A DNA stretch of 64,000 nucleotides, taken from contig JBCDAU010000009.1 in the NCBI GenBank assembly GCA_039185015.1, positions 62,001 to 126,000 of the forward strand, in the 5' to 3' direction. Positions within the stretch are counted from its first letter, which is position 1. Each line of letters opens with the position of its first letter. A program made the translations under genes and the position numbers. Positions 35,888 to 45,656 of this stretch are shown piece after piece. The DNA is from JBCBSZ01 sp039185015 (GTDB lineage: Bacteria > Actinomycetota > Acidimicrobiia > Acidimicrobiales > Poriferisodalaceae). The notes beneath the pieces were generated by a model, which was not told the origin of the DNA, did no database searches, and saw nothing but the letters and a program-made list of their open reading frames with translations.

Positions 35888-36904
35888 TCAGACGGCCACG
35901 CATTCGGCGATCTGCACCGCGTTGAGCGCTGCCCCCTTGCGGAGGTTGTCGCCGACGACGAAGAGGCTGAGCCCCCGCTCCACGGTCGGATCGCGGCGGA
36001 TCCGCCCCACGTAGGACGGGTCGCGGCCGGCGGAGAGCAGCGGGGTCGGCAGGCCGGAGAGGACCACGCCCGGGGCACCGTCGAGCAGCTCGATGGCCCG
36101 TTCGGGGCTCAGGTCGCGAGCGAACTCGGCGGTGATCGACAGGCTGTGCCCGGTGAAGACCGGCACGCGCACGCACGTGCCCATGACCGGCAGCTCGGGG
36201 ATGCCGAGGATCTTGCGGGACTCGTCGCGGAGCTTGCGCTCCTCGCTGGTATCGCCCGAGCCGTCGTCGAGGTAGCCGCCGGCCTGCGGGATCACGTTGT
36301 GGGCGAGCGGGGCGGGGAAGGCCTCGCCGGCCGGTACGTCGATCGCCGCGCCGTCGAAGGTGAGCTCGTTGGCGACCGCAGCCGTCTTGACCAGCTGCTC
36401 GTGGAGCTCGGCGGCGCCGGCGAGCCCGGCACCGGAGGCGGCTTGGTACGTCGAGATGACGAGCCGCTCGAGACCGGCCTCGGTGTGCAGCGGTGCGAGC
36501 ACCGGCATGGCCGCCATGGTCGTGCAGTTCGGGTTGGCGATGATGCCCTTGGGCCGGTTGGCGACCTCGTCGGCGTTGACCTCGGGCACCACGAGCGGTA
36601 CCTCGGGGTGCATCCGCCAGGCCGAGGAGTTGTCGACCACGACCGCACCAGCCGCCGCCACGACCGGGGCGAGCTCCCGAGACGTGCCGGCGCCGGCCGA
36701 GAACAGCGCCAGATCGAGTCCGGAGTAGTCGGCCGTGGCCGCGTCCTCGACCTCGACCTCGCCGTCCTTCCACGGCAGCTGACGCCCGGCGCTCCGAGCC
36801 GAGGCGAACAGCCTCAGCTCGTCGACGGGGAAGGACCGCTCGGCGAGGATGTCGCGCATGACCCCGCCGACCTGACCAGTTGCTCCGATGATCCCGACTC
36901 GCAT
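35888..36904 (-). CDS. asd: aspartate-semialdehyde dehydrogenase
   Basis: A 338-residue enzyme that reduces aspartyl phosphate to the semialdehyde for Lys, Thr and Met synthesis. NADP-binding is VGIIGATGQVGGVMRDIL. The catalytic Cys is in NPNCTTMAAM, and the conserved QAASGAG follows. The C-terminus has RVPVFTGHS. ATG 36904 follows TACCCT by 6 nt, the leaderless pattern; the open frame extends upstream but overlaps aat. Aspartokinase, the preceding pathway step, is at 41.1-42.4 kb. Confidence 0.95.
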   Translation of the reverse strand: MRVGIIGATGQVGGVMRDILAERSFPVDELRLFASARSAGRQLPWKDGEVEVEDAATADYSGLDLALFSAGAGTSRELAPVVAAAGAVVVDNSSAWRMHPEVPLVVPEVNADEVANRPKGIIANPNCTTMAAMPVLAPLHTEAGLERLVISTYQAASGAGLAGAAELHEQLVKTAAVANELTFDGAAIDVPAGEAFPAPLAHNVIPQAGGYLDDGSGDTSEERKLRDESRKILGIPELPVMGTCVRVPVFTGHSLSITAEFARDLSPERAIELLDGAPGVVLSGLPTPLLSAGRDPSYVGRIRRDPTVERGLSLFVVGDNLRKGAALNAVQIAECVAV

Positions 36905-36960
36905 GAGCGCAGGGTATCGCCGGGCCCGAGACGCTCCCCAGCAGATTCGGGGGCTGACGG

Positions 36961-37644
36961 TCAGCTGACCTCGAACGGCAGGACCCCGGTGGGCCACGGC
37001 AGGTGGAGCGTCCACGTGACGGCGTCCCGCACGAGCTCGAGGTACCGCTCACGTGGGACGTCGATGGCGCCGAGCGACCGGAGGTGATCGGTCGTCCACT
37101 GGACGTCGAGCAGTCGGGCACCCGCGGCGTTGAGCCAGTGCACCAGACCCACCAGCGCGACCTTCGAGGCGTCGGGGGCGCGATGGAACATCGACTCGCC
37201 GGCGAACAACCCGCCGACCGACACGCCGTAGAGACCACCGACCAGCCGGCCGTCGTCCCACGCCTCGACGCTGTGGGCCCAACCGAGCTCGTGGAGGTCG
37301 GTGTAGGCCCGCTCGATGTCCGCGCTGATCCAGCCGTGAGGACGCCCTGGGTCGGCGCACGCCTCGACCACCGCCTCGAACGCGGTGTTCACGCGCACCT
37401 CGTAGCGCCGAACGCTGCGCCGCAGTGACCGACTGACCCGGAGCGCGTCCAGCGGGATCACGCCGCGCGGGTCGGGGGACCACCATCCGATCGTGCGTCG
37501 GACCGGCATCGGGAAGAGACCCGACCGGTAGGCGGCGAGCACCGTGCCCGGCTCGAGATCGGCGCCGACGCCCACCAGGCCGTCGTCGTCGGCGACCGAG
37601 GGGTCGGGGAACGCCCACGCGGTCGGGGGTGGCTCGGCGATCAC
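36961..37644 (-). CDS. aat: leucyl/phenylalanyl-tRNA-protein transferase
   Basis: A 227-residue transferase that adds Leu/Phe to N-terminal Arg or Lys of substrate proteins, marking them for ClpS-ClpAP type proteolysis. Landmarks are GLVGVGADLEPGTVLAAYRS, GLFPMP, WWSPDPRGVIPLD and GGLYGVSVGGLFAGESMF. The start is GTG 37644. A solitary clpP lies 5 kb upstream, but no clpS or clpA is in the window. Confidence 0.94.
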   Translation of the reverse strand: MIAEPPPTAWAFPDPSVADDDGLVGVGADLEPGTVLAAYRSGLFPMPVRRTIGWWSPDPRGVIPLDALRVSRSLRRSVRRYEVRVNTAFEAVVEACADPGRPHGWISADIERAYTDLHELGWAHSVEAWDDGRLVGGLYGVSVGGLFAGESMFHRAPDASKVALVGLVHWLNAAGARLLDVQWTTDHLRSLGAIDVPRERYLELVRDAVTWTLHLPWPTGVLPFEVS

Positions 37645-37682
37645 GAGGCCCAGTGTGGCCCGGCGGGTAGATTCGGCGATCC

Positions 37683-38267
37683 ATGGCCGGTCCCGTGATC
37701 CTCCTCGGCGGTGACGAGTTCACCGAGGCGTACGACGACCTCGACCGTTCGCTGCTCGCGGAGGCCGAGACCGCCACGGTGACACTCCTTCCGACCGCGG
37801 CGGCGTTCGAGGACCCGCAGCGCTGGGTCGACGCGGCCACGGCGCACTTCGAGCCCCTGGGCGCGACCGTCGAGACCGTCGACGTCATGATGCGCGGCGA
37901 TGCGATGGATCCGGCCCTCGCCGATCGGGTGCGAGCGGCGCGCCTGCTCTACCTCGTCGACGGCTCGACGATGCACATCGAGTCGGTCTGGAAGCGTTCG
38001 GCCGTCTGGGACGCGCTGTTGGAGGCCCACAGCGGTGGCGCCGTCATCGCCGCGGCCGGAGCCTCGGCGCGCGTGCTGTGCGACCCGATGGTCGATCCCC
38101 GTGGCGGCGGCTTCGCCGTCGGGCTCGGGCTCGTGCCCGGGGTGGCCTTCGTGCCGCAGGCCGAGTCGTGGAGCCCCGAGCGCGAGCACCGGGTGCGCCA
38201 CCTCACGCCCGACGGCGTCGAGCTGCACGTGGTGCCGTCCGGCAGCCACGTCCGCCTCGACCGCTGA
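37683..38267 (+). CDS. S51/cyanophycinase-like (class I GAT-like) protein
   Basis: A 194-residue protein similar to the peptidase S51/cyanophycinase fold: VILLGGDEFTEAYDDLD at the N-terminus, TVTLLPTAAAFEDP, LLYLVDGSTMHI, and GAVIAAAGASARVLCDPMV in the position of the nucleophile elbow (usually GxSAGA). Serine is kept but the following A-G is A-R, so the enzyme may have a different activity or none. ATG 37683 lies 9 nt after TAGATT. Confidence 0.65.
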   Translation: MAGPVILLGGDEFTEAYDDLDRSLLAEAETATVTLLPTAAAFEDPQRWVDAATAHFEPLGATVETVDVMMRGDAMDPALADRVRAARLLYLVDGSTMHIESVWKRSAVWDALLEAHSGGAVIAAAGASARVLCDPMVDPRGGGFAVGLGLVPGVAFVPQAESWSPEREHRVRHLTPDGVELHVVPSGSHVRLDR

Positions 38268-38387
38268 AGCCGAGGCGGACCGACCGCGACGAGGCGTCCG
38301 ACGTCGTCGAGCACCTCGACACCAGTTCGACGCGGTCCTCGGCCGAGCCGTCGAGGGCCGGCGAGACGCCCGTGGCGCGCCTCGAGC

Positions 38388-39236
38388 TCAGTAGGTGTAG
38401 AAGCCCCGACCGGTCTTGCGGCCGAGATGACCGGCGGTCACGAGGCGGCGCAGGGTCGGAGCGGCCACATCGCCCGGGCGGCCGAACTCGGCGTGGAGAG
38501 CGTCGAGGATCGACAGGGAGGTGTCGAGGCCCACGAGGTCGAGCAGCGCGAACGGCCCCATCGCGTAGTTGGCGCCCGACTTCATGGCTGCGTCGATGTC
38601 CTCCATCGAGGCGGTGCCCCGTTCCAGCATCGAGATCGCCGCGTTCAGGTACGGGAAGAGCAGGGCGTTGACGACGAACCCGGCCTCGTCCTTCACTTCG
38701 ATCGCTCGCTTCCCACACGACGTGGCGAAGTCGGCGACGGCATCGACGGTCTCGCGGCTCGCCGTGAGGGGCGGGACGATCTCGACCAGCTCCATGGCGT
38801 GCACCGGGTTGAAGAAGTGCACGCCGCAGACCTGGTCGGGGCGCTGCGTGGCGACGGCCAGCTCGACGACGGGCAGGGTCGACGTGTTGGTGGCGAGCAG
38901 GGTGTGTGGCTTGCACACCTGGTCGAGCTCACGGAACAGCTCGCGCTTCACGTCGATGTCCTCGACGACGCACTCGATCACGAGGTCGCAGTCCGAGAGG
39001 TCCGAGACGTCAGCGGTGAACAGCGCCCGGGTGAGCGCCGCGTCGCGCTCGTCGGACGTCATCCGCTCCTTCGCCACGAGCTTGTCGAGGCTCGTCTCGA
39101 GCTGGGCCCGCGCTGCGCTCGCCGACTCCGCGGTCCTGCTCCGCAACACCGCCTCGTAGCCGTTGACCACAGCGAGCTGGACCAGCCCACTCCCCATGAT
39201 CCCGGCACCACACACACCGATCTTGTCCATCCCCAT
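38388..39236 (-). CDS. 3-hydroxyacyl-CoA (3-hydroxybutyryl-CoA) dehydrogenase
   Basis: A 282-residue NAD-dependent dehydrogenase: Rossmann motif IGVCGAGIMGSGLVQLA, ECVVEDIDVKRELF, NTSTLPVVELA, the catalytic His in GVHFFNPVHAMELVEI and KDEAGFVVNAL. The C-terminus GHLGRKTGRGFYTY is typical. It acts in butyrate/polyhydroxybutyrate metabolism or beta-oxidation. ATG 39236 follows TAGCTT by 6 nt, and a TACCG-AC-CGGTA palindrome overlaps that -10 box. Confidence 0.93.
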   Translation of the reverse strand: MGMDKIGVCGAGIMGSGLVQLAVVNGYEAVLRSRTAESASAARAQLETSLDKLVAKERMTSDERDAALTRALFTADVSDLSDCDLVIECVVEDIDVKRELFRELDQVCKPHTLLATNTSTLPVVELAVATQRPDQVCGVHFFNPVHAMELVEIVPPLTASRETVDAVADFATSCGKRAIEVKDEAGFVVNALLFPYLNAAISMLERGTASMEDIDAAMKSGANYAMGPFALLDLVGLDTSLSILDALHAEFGRPGDVAAPTLRRLVTAGHLGRKTGRGFYTY

Positions 39237-39246
39237 GACCGCAAGC

Positions 39247-39258
39247 TACCGACCGGTA
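39247..39258. promoter_or_regulatory. TetR-type palindrome at the hydroxyacyl-CoA dehydrogenase promoter
   Basis: TACCG-AC-CGGTA, 12 bp, begins 11 bp upstream of the start codon and overlaps the TAGCTT -10 box. TACCGACCGGTA-like sites are typical of TetR regulators of acyl-CoA genes in actinobacteria. The regulator is not adjacent. Confidence 0.5.
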
Positions 39259-39311
39259 ACTTGTGGCGCCAGCGCGCCGTCCGTGGTGGGCTCCGCGACC
39301 CACGCCGGGAA

Positions 39312-40268
<957 letters not shown>

Positions 40269-40415
40269 CGGAGCAGTCTGGCTGGTGGGCCCGCCGCTCA
40301 CACCGATGAACGAGCGCGGAACTCACGCCGGACCGGAAGCACACCGATGGTCCCGTGCGTTCCGATCTCGTCCGTACGCATCAGGCTCACCCCCGGAGCC
40401 AGGGAGATCACTCCG

Positions 40416-41054
40416 ATGTTCCGCTTCATCCGCACCCACCCCTACGCCACCGGCGGCGCCGCCGTCGCCGCCATCGCCGGACTCGCCTGGTTGGCCTTCG
40501 GCTTCTTCGGGATCCACACGGCGTTCATCGATGACGTCGTCGACGACGAGGGCCCGATCTTCGCCTCCGGCGCCGTCGCAGCCGAGACCGCGGAGACCGT
40601 CGTCGCTCCCGCCGCCCCGGAGACCACCGTCGTCGTCGAGGGCGGTGCGACCGACACCACCGACGCGCCGGCCACGACCGCAGCCCCCGAGACCACCGTG
40701 CCCGCCGAACCGCAGATCATCACCCTCGCCGAGGGCACGTTCATGGGCTCGGGGCGCTACGACGTCGAGGGACGGGCTGTGGTGCTCAACGACGGCACCG
40801 AGCAGCGCTTCCTGCGGTTCGAGGACTTCAACTCCGACAACGGCCCCGACCTGGACGTCTATCTGTCGGCGGCGCCGGCCGGGTCGACCGGCTCGGAGCT
40901 CCAGGAGGACTGGATCCTGCTGTCCGAGCTCCGGGGCAACATCGGCGACCAGAACTACGAGCTGGACCCGTCGATCGACCTCGACCGCTATCAGACCGTC
41001 GTGATCTGGTGCACCCGCTTCAGCGCCGAGTTCGGCTCCGCCCAGCTGGGCTGA
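40416..41054 (+). CDS. membrane-anchored DM13-domain protein
   Basis: A 212-residue protein. One N-terminal transmembrane helix (about 12-32) is followed by a Thr/Ala/Pro-rich extracytoplasmic linker and a DM13 domain from about 105 (LAEGTFMGSGRYDVEGRAVV, RFEDFNSDNGPDLDVYLS, YQTVVIWCTRFSAEFGSAQL). DM13 domains in other proteins are proposed to take part in redox or electron-transfer reactions through a conserved Cys, present here in WCTRF. ATG 40416 is preceded by GGGAG. Confidence 0.82.
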   Translation: MFRFIRTHPYATGGAAVAAIAGLAWLAFGFFGIHTAFIDDVVDDEGPIFASGAVAAETAETVVAPAAPETTVVVEGGATDTTDAPATTAAPETTVPAEPQIITLAEGTFMGSGRYDVEGRAVVLNDGTEQRFLRFEDFNSDNGPDLDVYLSAAPAGSTGSELQEDWILLSELRGNIGDQNYELDPSIDLDRYQTVVIWCTRFSAEFGSAQLG

Positions 41055-41062
41055 TCGGCGAG

Positions 41063-41141
41063 CACGGCCCCGGCCGCAGCCCGTCAGGGCGAGGACTCGG
41101 GGAGGAGGGTGGGGCTCCGGGGCTCCGCCCGGGCAAGCAAC
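41063..41141. repeat. structured intergenic repeat, copy B
   Basis: A second copy of the element described at 17917. Hairpin I is again GCCC-GTCA-GGGC (41079-41090). Hairpin II is GGGTGGGG/CTCCGCCC around CTCCGGGG (41107-41130) with two G-T pairs. It fills the space between the DM13 gene and lysC, directly abutting the lysC stop codon just as copy A abuts glnII. Confidence 0.75.
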
Positions 41142-42362
41142 TCAGCCGTCGAGCTCGAAGGCGGAGTGGAGGAGCTGCACGGCCCGCTCCACCTCCTCGA
41201 CCCGGATCACGCAGCTGATGCGGATGGTCGAGGTCGAGATCATCTCGATGTTGATGCCGTTGGCGGCGAGCGTCTCGAACGTCTTTGCCGCCACACCGGG
41301 GTGGGTCTTCATGCCCGCACCGACGAGCGAGACCCGGCCGATGCCGTCGTCCACCCGGACGGCGGCATCGGTGTAGTCGGAGCTGAGCTGCTCGACGACC
41401 TCTCGGGCGATCGGCAGATCGGTCATCGGGGCGGTGAACGAGATGTCGGTGGCTCCGTCGGTCGACACGTTCTGGACGATCATGTCGACGTTGACCTCCC
41501 GGTCGGCCAGCATCCGGAAGATCCGGGCGGCGACGCCGGGCTCGTCGGGCACCCCGGTGACGGTGATCTTGGCCTCGGAGGTGTCGTGGGTGACACCCGA
41601 GACGATCGCGCTCTCCATCGTGGGATCCTCCTTGTCGACCCAGGTGCCGGGCTGCCAGGTGAACGACGACCGCACGTGGAGCGGCACATCGTGGTTGCGG
41701 GCGAACTCGACCGACCGCAGGTTGAGGACGCGGCCACCGGTGGCCGCCATCTCGAGCATCTCCTCGAAGCTGACCCGCTCGTGCATCTGCGCCCTGGGGC
41801 AGATGCGTGGGTCGGCGGTGAACACGCCGGGGACATCGGTGTAGATCTCGCACACATCCGCGTCGAGCGCCGCCGCGAGGGCGACGGCGGTGGTGTCGCT
41901 GCCGCCTCGTCCGAGCGTGGTGATCTCCCGGGTCGTCGACATCCCTTGGAAGCCGGCCACCACGGCGACGGCCCCGTCGTCGAGGGCCTCGCGGATCCGG
42001 TCGGCCTTCACGTCGAGGATCTTCGCCTTGCCGTGCACGACGTCGGTGAGGATGCCCGCCTGGCTGCCGGTGAAGCTGCGAGCCTCGACGCCGTGGTCGT
42101 GGATGGCCATGCACAGCAGGGCCATCGAGATGCGCTCGCCGGCGGTGAGGAGCATGTCCATCTCGCGGGGCGGCGGGACCTCGCTGTGAGTCACCTCGCC
42201 GGCGAGCCGGATCAGGTCGTCGGTCGTCTTGCCCATCGCTGAGACGGCGACGACGACACCGGTGCCGGACTGGCGGGTGCGGGCGATGTGGTCGGCGACG
42301 GCCCGGATCCGTTCCGGATCGCCGACCGAGGTGCCTCCGAACTTCTGCACGACGAGTGCCAC
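41142..42362 (-). CDS. lysC: aspartokinase
   Basis: A 406-residue aspartate kinase, first step to Lys, Thr and Met. The kinase domain begins LVVQKFGGTSVGDPERIR and includes TLGRGGSDTTAVALAAALDA. Two ACT domains follow (EAKITVTGVPDEPGVAARIF and RVSLVGAGMKTHPGVAAKTF), the usual feedback-regulatory module. GTG 42362 follows TACGCT by 8 nt. asd is 4 kb away and not co-transcribed. An internal start for a beta subunit, as in some actinobacteria, is possible but not evident. Confidence 0.95.
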   Translation of the reverse strand: MALVVQKFGGTSVGDPERIRAVADHIARTRQSGTGVVVAVSAMGKTTDDLIRLAGEVTHSEVPPPREMDMLLTAGERISMALLCMAIHDHGVEARSFTGSQAGILTDVVHGKAKILDVKADRIREALDDGAVAVVAGFQGMSTTREITTLGRGGSDTTAVALAAALDADVCEIYTDVPGVFTADPRICPRAQMHERVSFEEMLEMAATGGRVLNLRSVEFARNHDVPLHVRSSFTWQPGTWVDKEDPTMESAIVSGVTHDTSEAKITVTGVPDEPGVAARIFRMLADREVNVDMIVQNVSTDGATDISFTAPMTDLPIAREVVEQLSSDYTDAAVRVDDGIGRVSLVGAGMKTHPGVAAKTFETLAANGINIEMISTSTIRISCVIRVEEVERAVQLLHSAFELDG

Positions 42363-42431
42363 GCGCCGGGAGCGTATCGGGCGCAGCGAGCGACCCCGCA
42401 CCCGATTCACGTCACCACGCTCCGTCGGAGC

Positions 42432-42459
42432 TTGACCGACGCAGGGGCGTCGATACGTT
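42432..42459 (+). promoter_or_regulatory. leaderless promoter of the GGDEF-like gene
   Basis: TTGACC (42432-42437) and TACGTT (42454-42459) are separated by 16 bp. The GTG start lies 7 nt after the -10 box, so transcription should begin at or next to the start codon. Confidence 0.5.
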
Positions 42460-42466
42460 CGCGGTC

Positions 42467-43099
42467 GTGGGCTTCCGCCGAGCTGCATCGCTGACCGTCC
42501 TGGGCGCGCTGACCGCGCTCGTCGGGCTGGTGCGCTTCGCCATCGATCCCCCCGACGGGGCCCTCGTCGGTGCGCTCGGCCTGGTCACGACGGCTCTGGC
42601 CGGCGAGTGGACCCTCCGTCGCTGGCGGAACCCGAAGCGCCTCGACATCGACCCGACCGGCCTGTTGCGGGCCGACGCGTTCGAGCGGGTGCTCGACGAG
42701 CGGGTCGCGATCGCCAGCCAGGAGCTCCGCCCGCTCAGCCTGGTCCTCCTCGAGCTGCACCAGCGGGAGTGGAGCCCGCCCTCGGCCTTCGCCGGCGAGG
42801 TGGCGCTGCTCCGGGGCCGGTTGCTGCGAGCGACCGACGTGATCGCCCGCTTCGGCGAGGGTCGCCTGGCCCTCATCCTCGAAGACGCCGATGAGGACGC
42901 GGCGATGGAGGCGGTGGGCCGGCTTCACGAGGCGTTGGCCTCCGCCCGCAGCGATGCCGACGTCCTGGCCGGCGTGGCCAGCTACCCGCGACACGCGCTG
43001 GCCGCGACCCGGCTGCTGGACCGGGCCACCGTCGCTCTCGACGAGGCACGCGACCTGGGCGGCTCGGTGGCCGTCGCCCCGCAGGACCAGCCGGACTGA
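42467..43099 (+). CDS. membrane protein with degenerate GGDEF-like domain
   Basis: A 210-residue protein with two N-terminal hydrophobic segments (to about 48) and a cytoplasmic domain resembling diguanylate cyclases (TGLLRADAFERVLDER, then VIARFGEGRLALILEDAD). The catalytic GGDEF motif is replaced by GEGRL, so it should not make c-di-GMP; it may bind nucleotide or act as a scaffold. GTG 42467 is leaderless behind TACGTT. It is divergent from lysC. Confidence 0.65.
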   Translation: MGFRRAASLTVLGALTALVGLVRFAIDPPDGALVGALGLVTTALAGEWTLRRWRNPKRLDIDPTGLLRADAFERVLDERVAIASQELRPLSLVLLELHQREWSPPSAFAGEVALLRGRLLRATDVIARFGEGRLALILEDADEDAAMEAVGRLHEALASARSDADVLAGVASYPRHALAATRLLDRATVALDEARDLGGSVAVAPQDQPD

Positions 43100-43141
43100 G
43101 CCACCCCCGACCACGCCGCCTCCGGAGGTCGCGCTCGCTAT

Positions 43142-43157
43142 TCAGTCAGACGACTGA
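43142..43157. promoter_or_regulatory. TetR-type operator
   Basis: TCAGTC-AGAC-GACTGA, a perfect palindrome with 6-bp arms, lies 13 bp before the TetR gene start. It is the natural site for autoregulation by that protein. Confidence 0.6.
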
Positions 43158-43170
43158 TACGACGGGTCGG

Positions 43171-43809
43171 GTGCCTGGGACCGAGCGATCCGCCGTCACC
43201 GCCGCCGCGCTGGTCGATGCGGCCGAGGCCGAGTTCGCTGCGACCGGCTTCGAGCGGGCGTCGCTTCGGGCGGTGATGCGCAGCGCTGGCGCCGACCCGG
43301 GAGCCGTCCACTACCACTTCGGAGGTCGGCCGGCGCTGGCCGCAGCCGTGCTCGACCGGATCCTCCGACCACTGAACGAACGACGGGTGGAGCTCCTCGA
43401 CGTCGCCCTCGTCGAGGCCACCGGCGCGAGCGGGCCGACGGTGCCGACGCTCGTCGACGCGTTGGTCCGACCCGACGTGGAAGCGGCCGTCGAGCTCCGA
43501 GTGCGCAGCGACGCAGCGGTCGACCGGTCCCGGCTCCTGGGCGCGATCTACCTCGATCCCGCGGCGTTCGTCATCGAGCAGGTCGAGGCGCACTTCCGAC
43601 CGGTCGCCGGGCGGTTCCTGCCCCGTCTCGTCGCTGCGCTGCCGGACCACGACGTCGAGGTCCTCTCGTGGCGGATCCGCTGGGTCCTCTTCGGCACGCT
43701 CGGCGCGGTCCTGTCCGGACCTCCCGAGCCGGCGCCCCTGTCCCCCGACGTCCTGCTCGACCGCCTCGTGACGAGCCTCGCGGCAGCGATCGCCGCACCG
43801 ACCGAGTGA
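43171..43809 (+). CDS. TetR-family regulator
   Basis: A 212-residue repressor: N-terminal HTH (ALVDAAEAEFAATGFERASL, then AGADPGAVHYHFGG) and an all-alpha ligand-binding C-terminal domain with no recognisable ligand class. GTG 43171 lies just after a palindrome, and the SRPBCC gene follows by 10 bp, so the two probably form an autoregulated operon. Confidence 0.87.
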   Translation: MPGTERSAVTAAALVDAAEAEFAATGFERASLRAVMRSAGADPGAVHYHFGGRPALAAAVLDRILRPLNERRVELLDVALVEATGASGPTVPTLVDALVRPDVEAAVELRVRSDAAVDRSRLLGAIYLDPAAFVIEQVEAHFRPVAGRFLPRLVAALPDHDVEVLSWRIRWVLFGTLGAVLSGPPEPAPLSPDVLLDRLVTSLAAAIAAPTE

Positions 43810-43819
43810 AGGAGCCCCG

Positions 43820-44266
43820 ATGACCGACGTCACCGTGAGCATCGAGATCGACCGCGACGCCGATGCTGTGTTCGCCTACCTCGCCGACATGGCGAACAAC
43901 CCGCACTGGCAGCGTGGCCAGGAGCGCTGTACCTGGACCAGCGAGCCACCGCTGCGGATCGGTTCGACCTACGACCAGGAGGCCCGCTTCCTCGGCCGGC
44001 GGATCGTCTCGTCGTTCGAGGTCCGCGAGCTGGAGCCCGGTCGCCGGATCAGGATCGTGAGCACCGCCGGCAACATGCCCATCGACGTGACTCGCACGGT
44101 CGAGCCGATCGACGACGATCGTTGCCAGGTGACCGCACGGGTGCAGGGCACCGCACCGGGTCCGATGCGCTTGCTCGGTCCGTTGCTCGAGCTGGTGGTG
44201 CGCCGCAGCGTCGAAGGTGACTACCGCCGGCTCAAGGAGCGGCTCGAAGCGGTCTCGGCCGGCTGA
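43820..44266 (+). CDS. SRPBCC family protein
   Basis: A 148-residue START/polyketide-cyclase-like fold (TVSIEIDRDADAVFAYLADM, FLGRRIVSSFEVRELEPGRR, GPMRLLGPLLELVVRR). It probably binds a hydrophobic ligand; its promoter-proximal TetR neighbour suggests inducible expression by such a ligand. GAAGGAG precedes the ATG. It ends 4 bp from the stop of the convergent NfeD gene. Confidence 0.82.
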   Translation: MTDVTVSIEIDRDADAVFAYLADMANNPHWQRGQERCTWTSEPPLRIGSTYDQEARFLGRRIVSSFEVRELEPGRRIRIVSTAGNMPIDVTRTVEPIDDDRCQVTARVQGTAPGPMRLLGPLLELVVRRSVEGDYRRLKERLEAVSAG

Positions 44267-44270
44267 CGGC

Positions 44271-45656
44271 TCAGTTGTCCGCGGCGTCCTCGGTCGTCGC
44301 GGCCGCGGCCTTCGAACGGCGCTCGCGGTAGTCCTTCGCGCCGCCCTCCTCGGGCTCGACCTCGAGGATGGGTCCATCGAGGTGCACGACCTTGATCCGA
44401 TCACCGGCCGAGACCGGCGTGGCCCGATTGGTGCGGGCCCGCCACAGGGCATCTCGCACGCGGACGGTTCCCTCGGGGTCGATGTCGGTGACGGCATCGC
44501 CGACCTCGGCGAGCATCCACTCGCGACCGATGGTCGACGTCCCGAACCGGGTACGCACGAGGTTCGGCATCGCGGTGAACATCAGGAGCATGACGCCGAT
44601 GATCCCGGCGCCGAGGGTGATCCACGACGGCGCGAACTCGTCGAACAGGAAGATCGAGCCGACGACCGTGAAGACGACGCCCACCCCGCTCCAGAAGCGC
44701 GGCACTCCCGTCTGCACGTCGATCCCGAACGCGAAGAAGGCCAGCACGAGCAGGACGAGCGCCCAGGTCCGGAAGGGCAACACGCCCAGTCCGTAGCCCG
44801 CGCCGAGCAGGCACAGCGCCCCCGTGACGCCGGCGATGCCCACGCCGGCGGTGAAGAACTCCAGCAGCAGCAGGCCGAGGCCCGCCACGAGCAGCAGGTA
44901 GGCGATCGCCGGGCTGGCCACGGTGTGGAAGGTCTGGTCGATGAGGGACAGCTTGTTGAACCGCACGGGGACGAGCAGCTCTCGTTGCACGAGGTCACCC
45001 TCGCCATCGACCAGCTCGGTCCGGTCGGGGATGACGCCGGCGTCCATCATGCCCAGCACGAAATCGCCGAGGGTCGACTCGGACGAGTCGAGCAGCTCGA
45101 TCGAGCGGGCATCGGCCCGGCCGAGGGCTCGGAACCGGACACGCTCGGTCTCGGCGCCGAGGAGCTCCTCGGGCTCGCCGTCGATCGGGTCGCCGAGGTT
45201 GCCGATGCGGCTGCCCTCGGAGATGGCCGAGAAGTCGGCGGCGCCCACGAGGTACGCGGCCTTGCCGGTTGCCTGGGACCCGCTCGGTCCGATCCATGCT
45301 CCGATCACGACGTCGGTCTCCTGGAGTCGCTCGACCAGCGCCAGCAGGTCGGCGTCGTCCAGGACGGATCCGTTCGAGTTGATCTGGAGGATGACCGCGA
45401 GCACCCGCTCGTCGTCACCGGCGTTGGTCTCCTCGGCCGACTCGAGTCGCCCGAGCAGGTCGTTCTCCACGATGGGGTCGATCAGCCCGGACACCTGGAT
45501 GACGTCGATGACCTCGCGGGGGCCGTCGGCCGGAGCCTCGTCGTCCTGGGCGATGGCGGCGCCGGCGAACATCACCATCGAGGTGACGATGAGCAGGGCA
45601 GCCGTCACTACCCTGACGGTGTTCCTCACAGCACGCTCCGGGGGCTCGATTGACAT
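44271..45656 (-). CDS. NfeD-family membrane protein (ClpP-class serine protease fold)
   Basis: A 461-residue protein: signal peptide to about 36, an extracytoplasmic ClpP/crotonase-like domain (about 45-235), a cluster of four or five membrane helices (about 250-370), and a C-terminal OB-fold NfeD domain (WMLAEVGDAVTDIDPEGTVRV). In active family members the catalytic serine lies in a GARAASAG-like loop; here the loop reads GSQATGKAA, so the serine seems to be lost. The partner stomatin gene is not adjacent. The start overlaps that of the divergent ATPase gene. Confidence 0.82.
   Translation of the reverse strand: MSIEPPERAVRNTVRVVTAALLIVTSMVMFAGAAIAQDDEAPADGPREVIDVIQVSGLIDPIVENDLLGRLESAEETNAGDDERVLAVILQINSNGSVLDDADLLALVERLQETDVVIGAWIGPSGSQATGKAAYLVGAADFSAISEGSRIGNLGDPIDGEPEELLGAETERVRFRALGRADARSIELLDSSESTLGDFVLGMMDAGVIPDRTELVDGEGDLVQRELLVPVRFNKLSLIDQTFHTVASPAIAYLLLVAGLGLLLLEFFTAGVGIAGVTGALCLLGAGYGLGVLPFRTWALVLLVLAFFAFGIDVQTGVPRFWSGVGVVFTVVGSIFLFDEFAPSWITLGAGIIGVMLLMFTAMPNLVRTRFGTSTIGREWMLAEVGDAVTDIDPEGTVRVRDALWRARTNRATPVSAGDRIKVVHLDGPILEVEPEEGGAKDYRERRSKAAAATTEDAADN

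Noticed and set aside
43120..43131. CCTCCGGAGG palindrome before the TetR gene
   Set aside because: Short GC palindromes of this kind are expected by chance here; the TCAGTC-AGAC-GACTGA site nearby is better placed.
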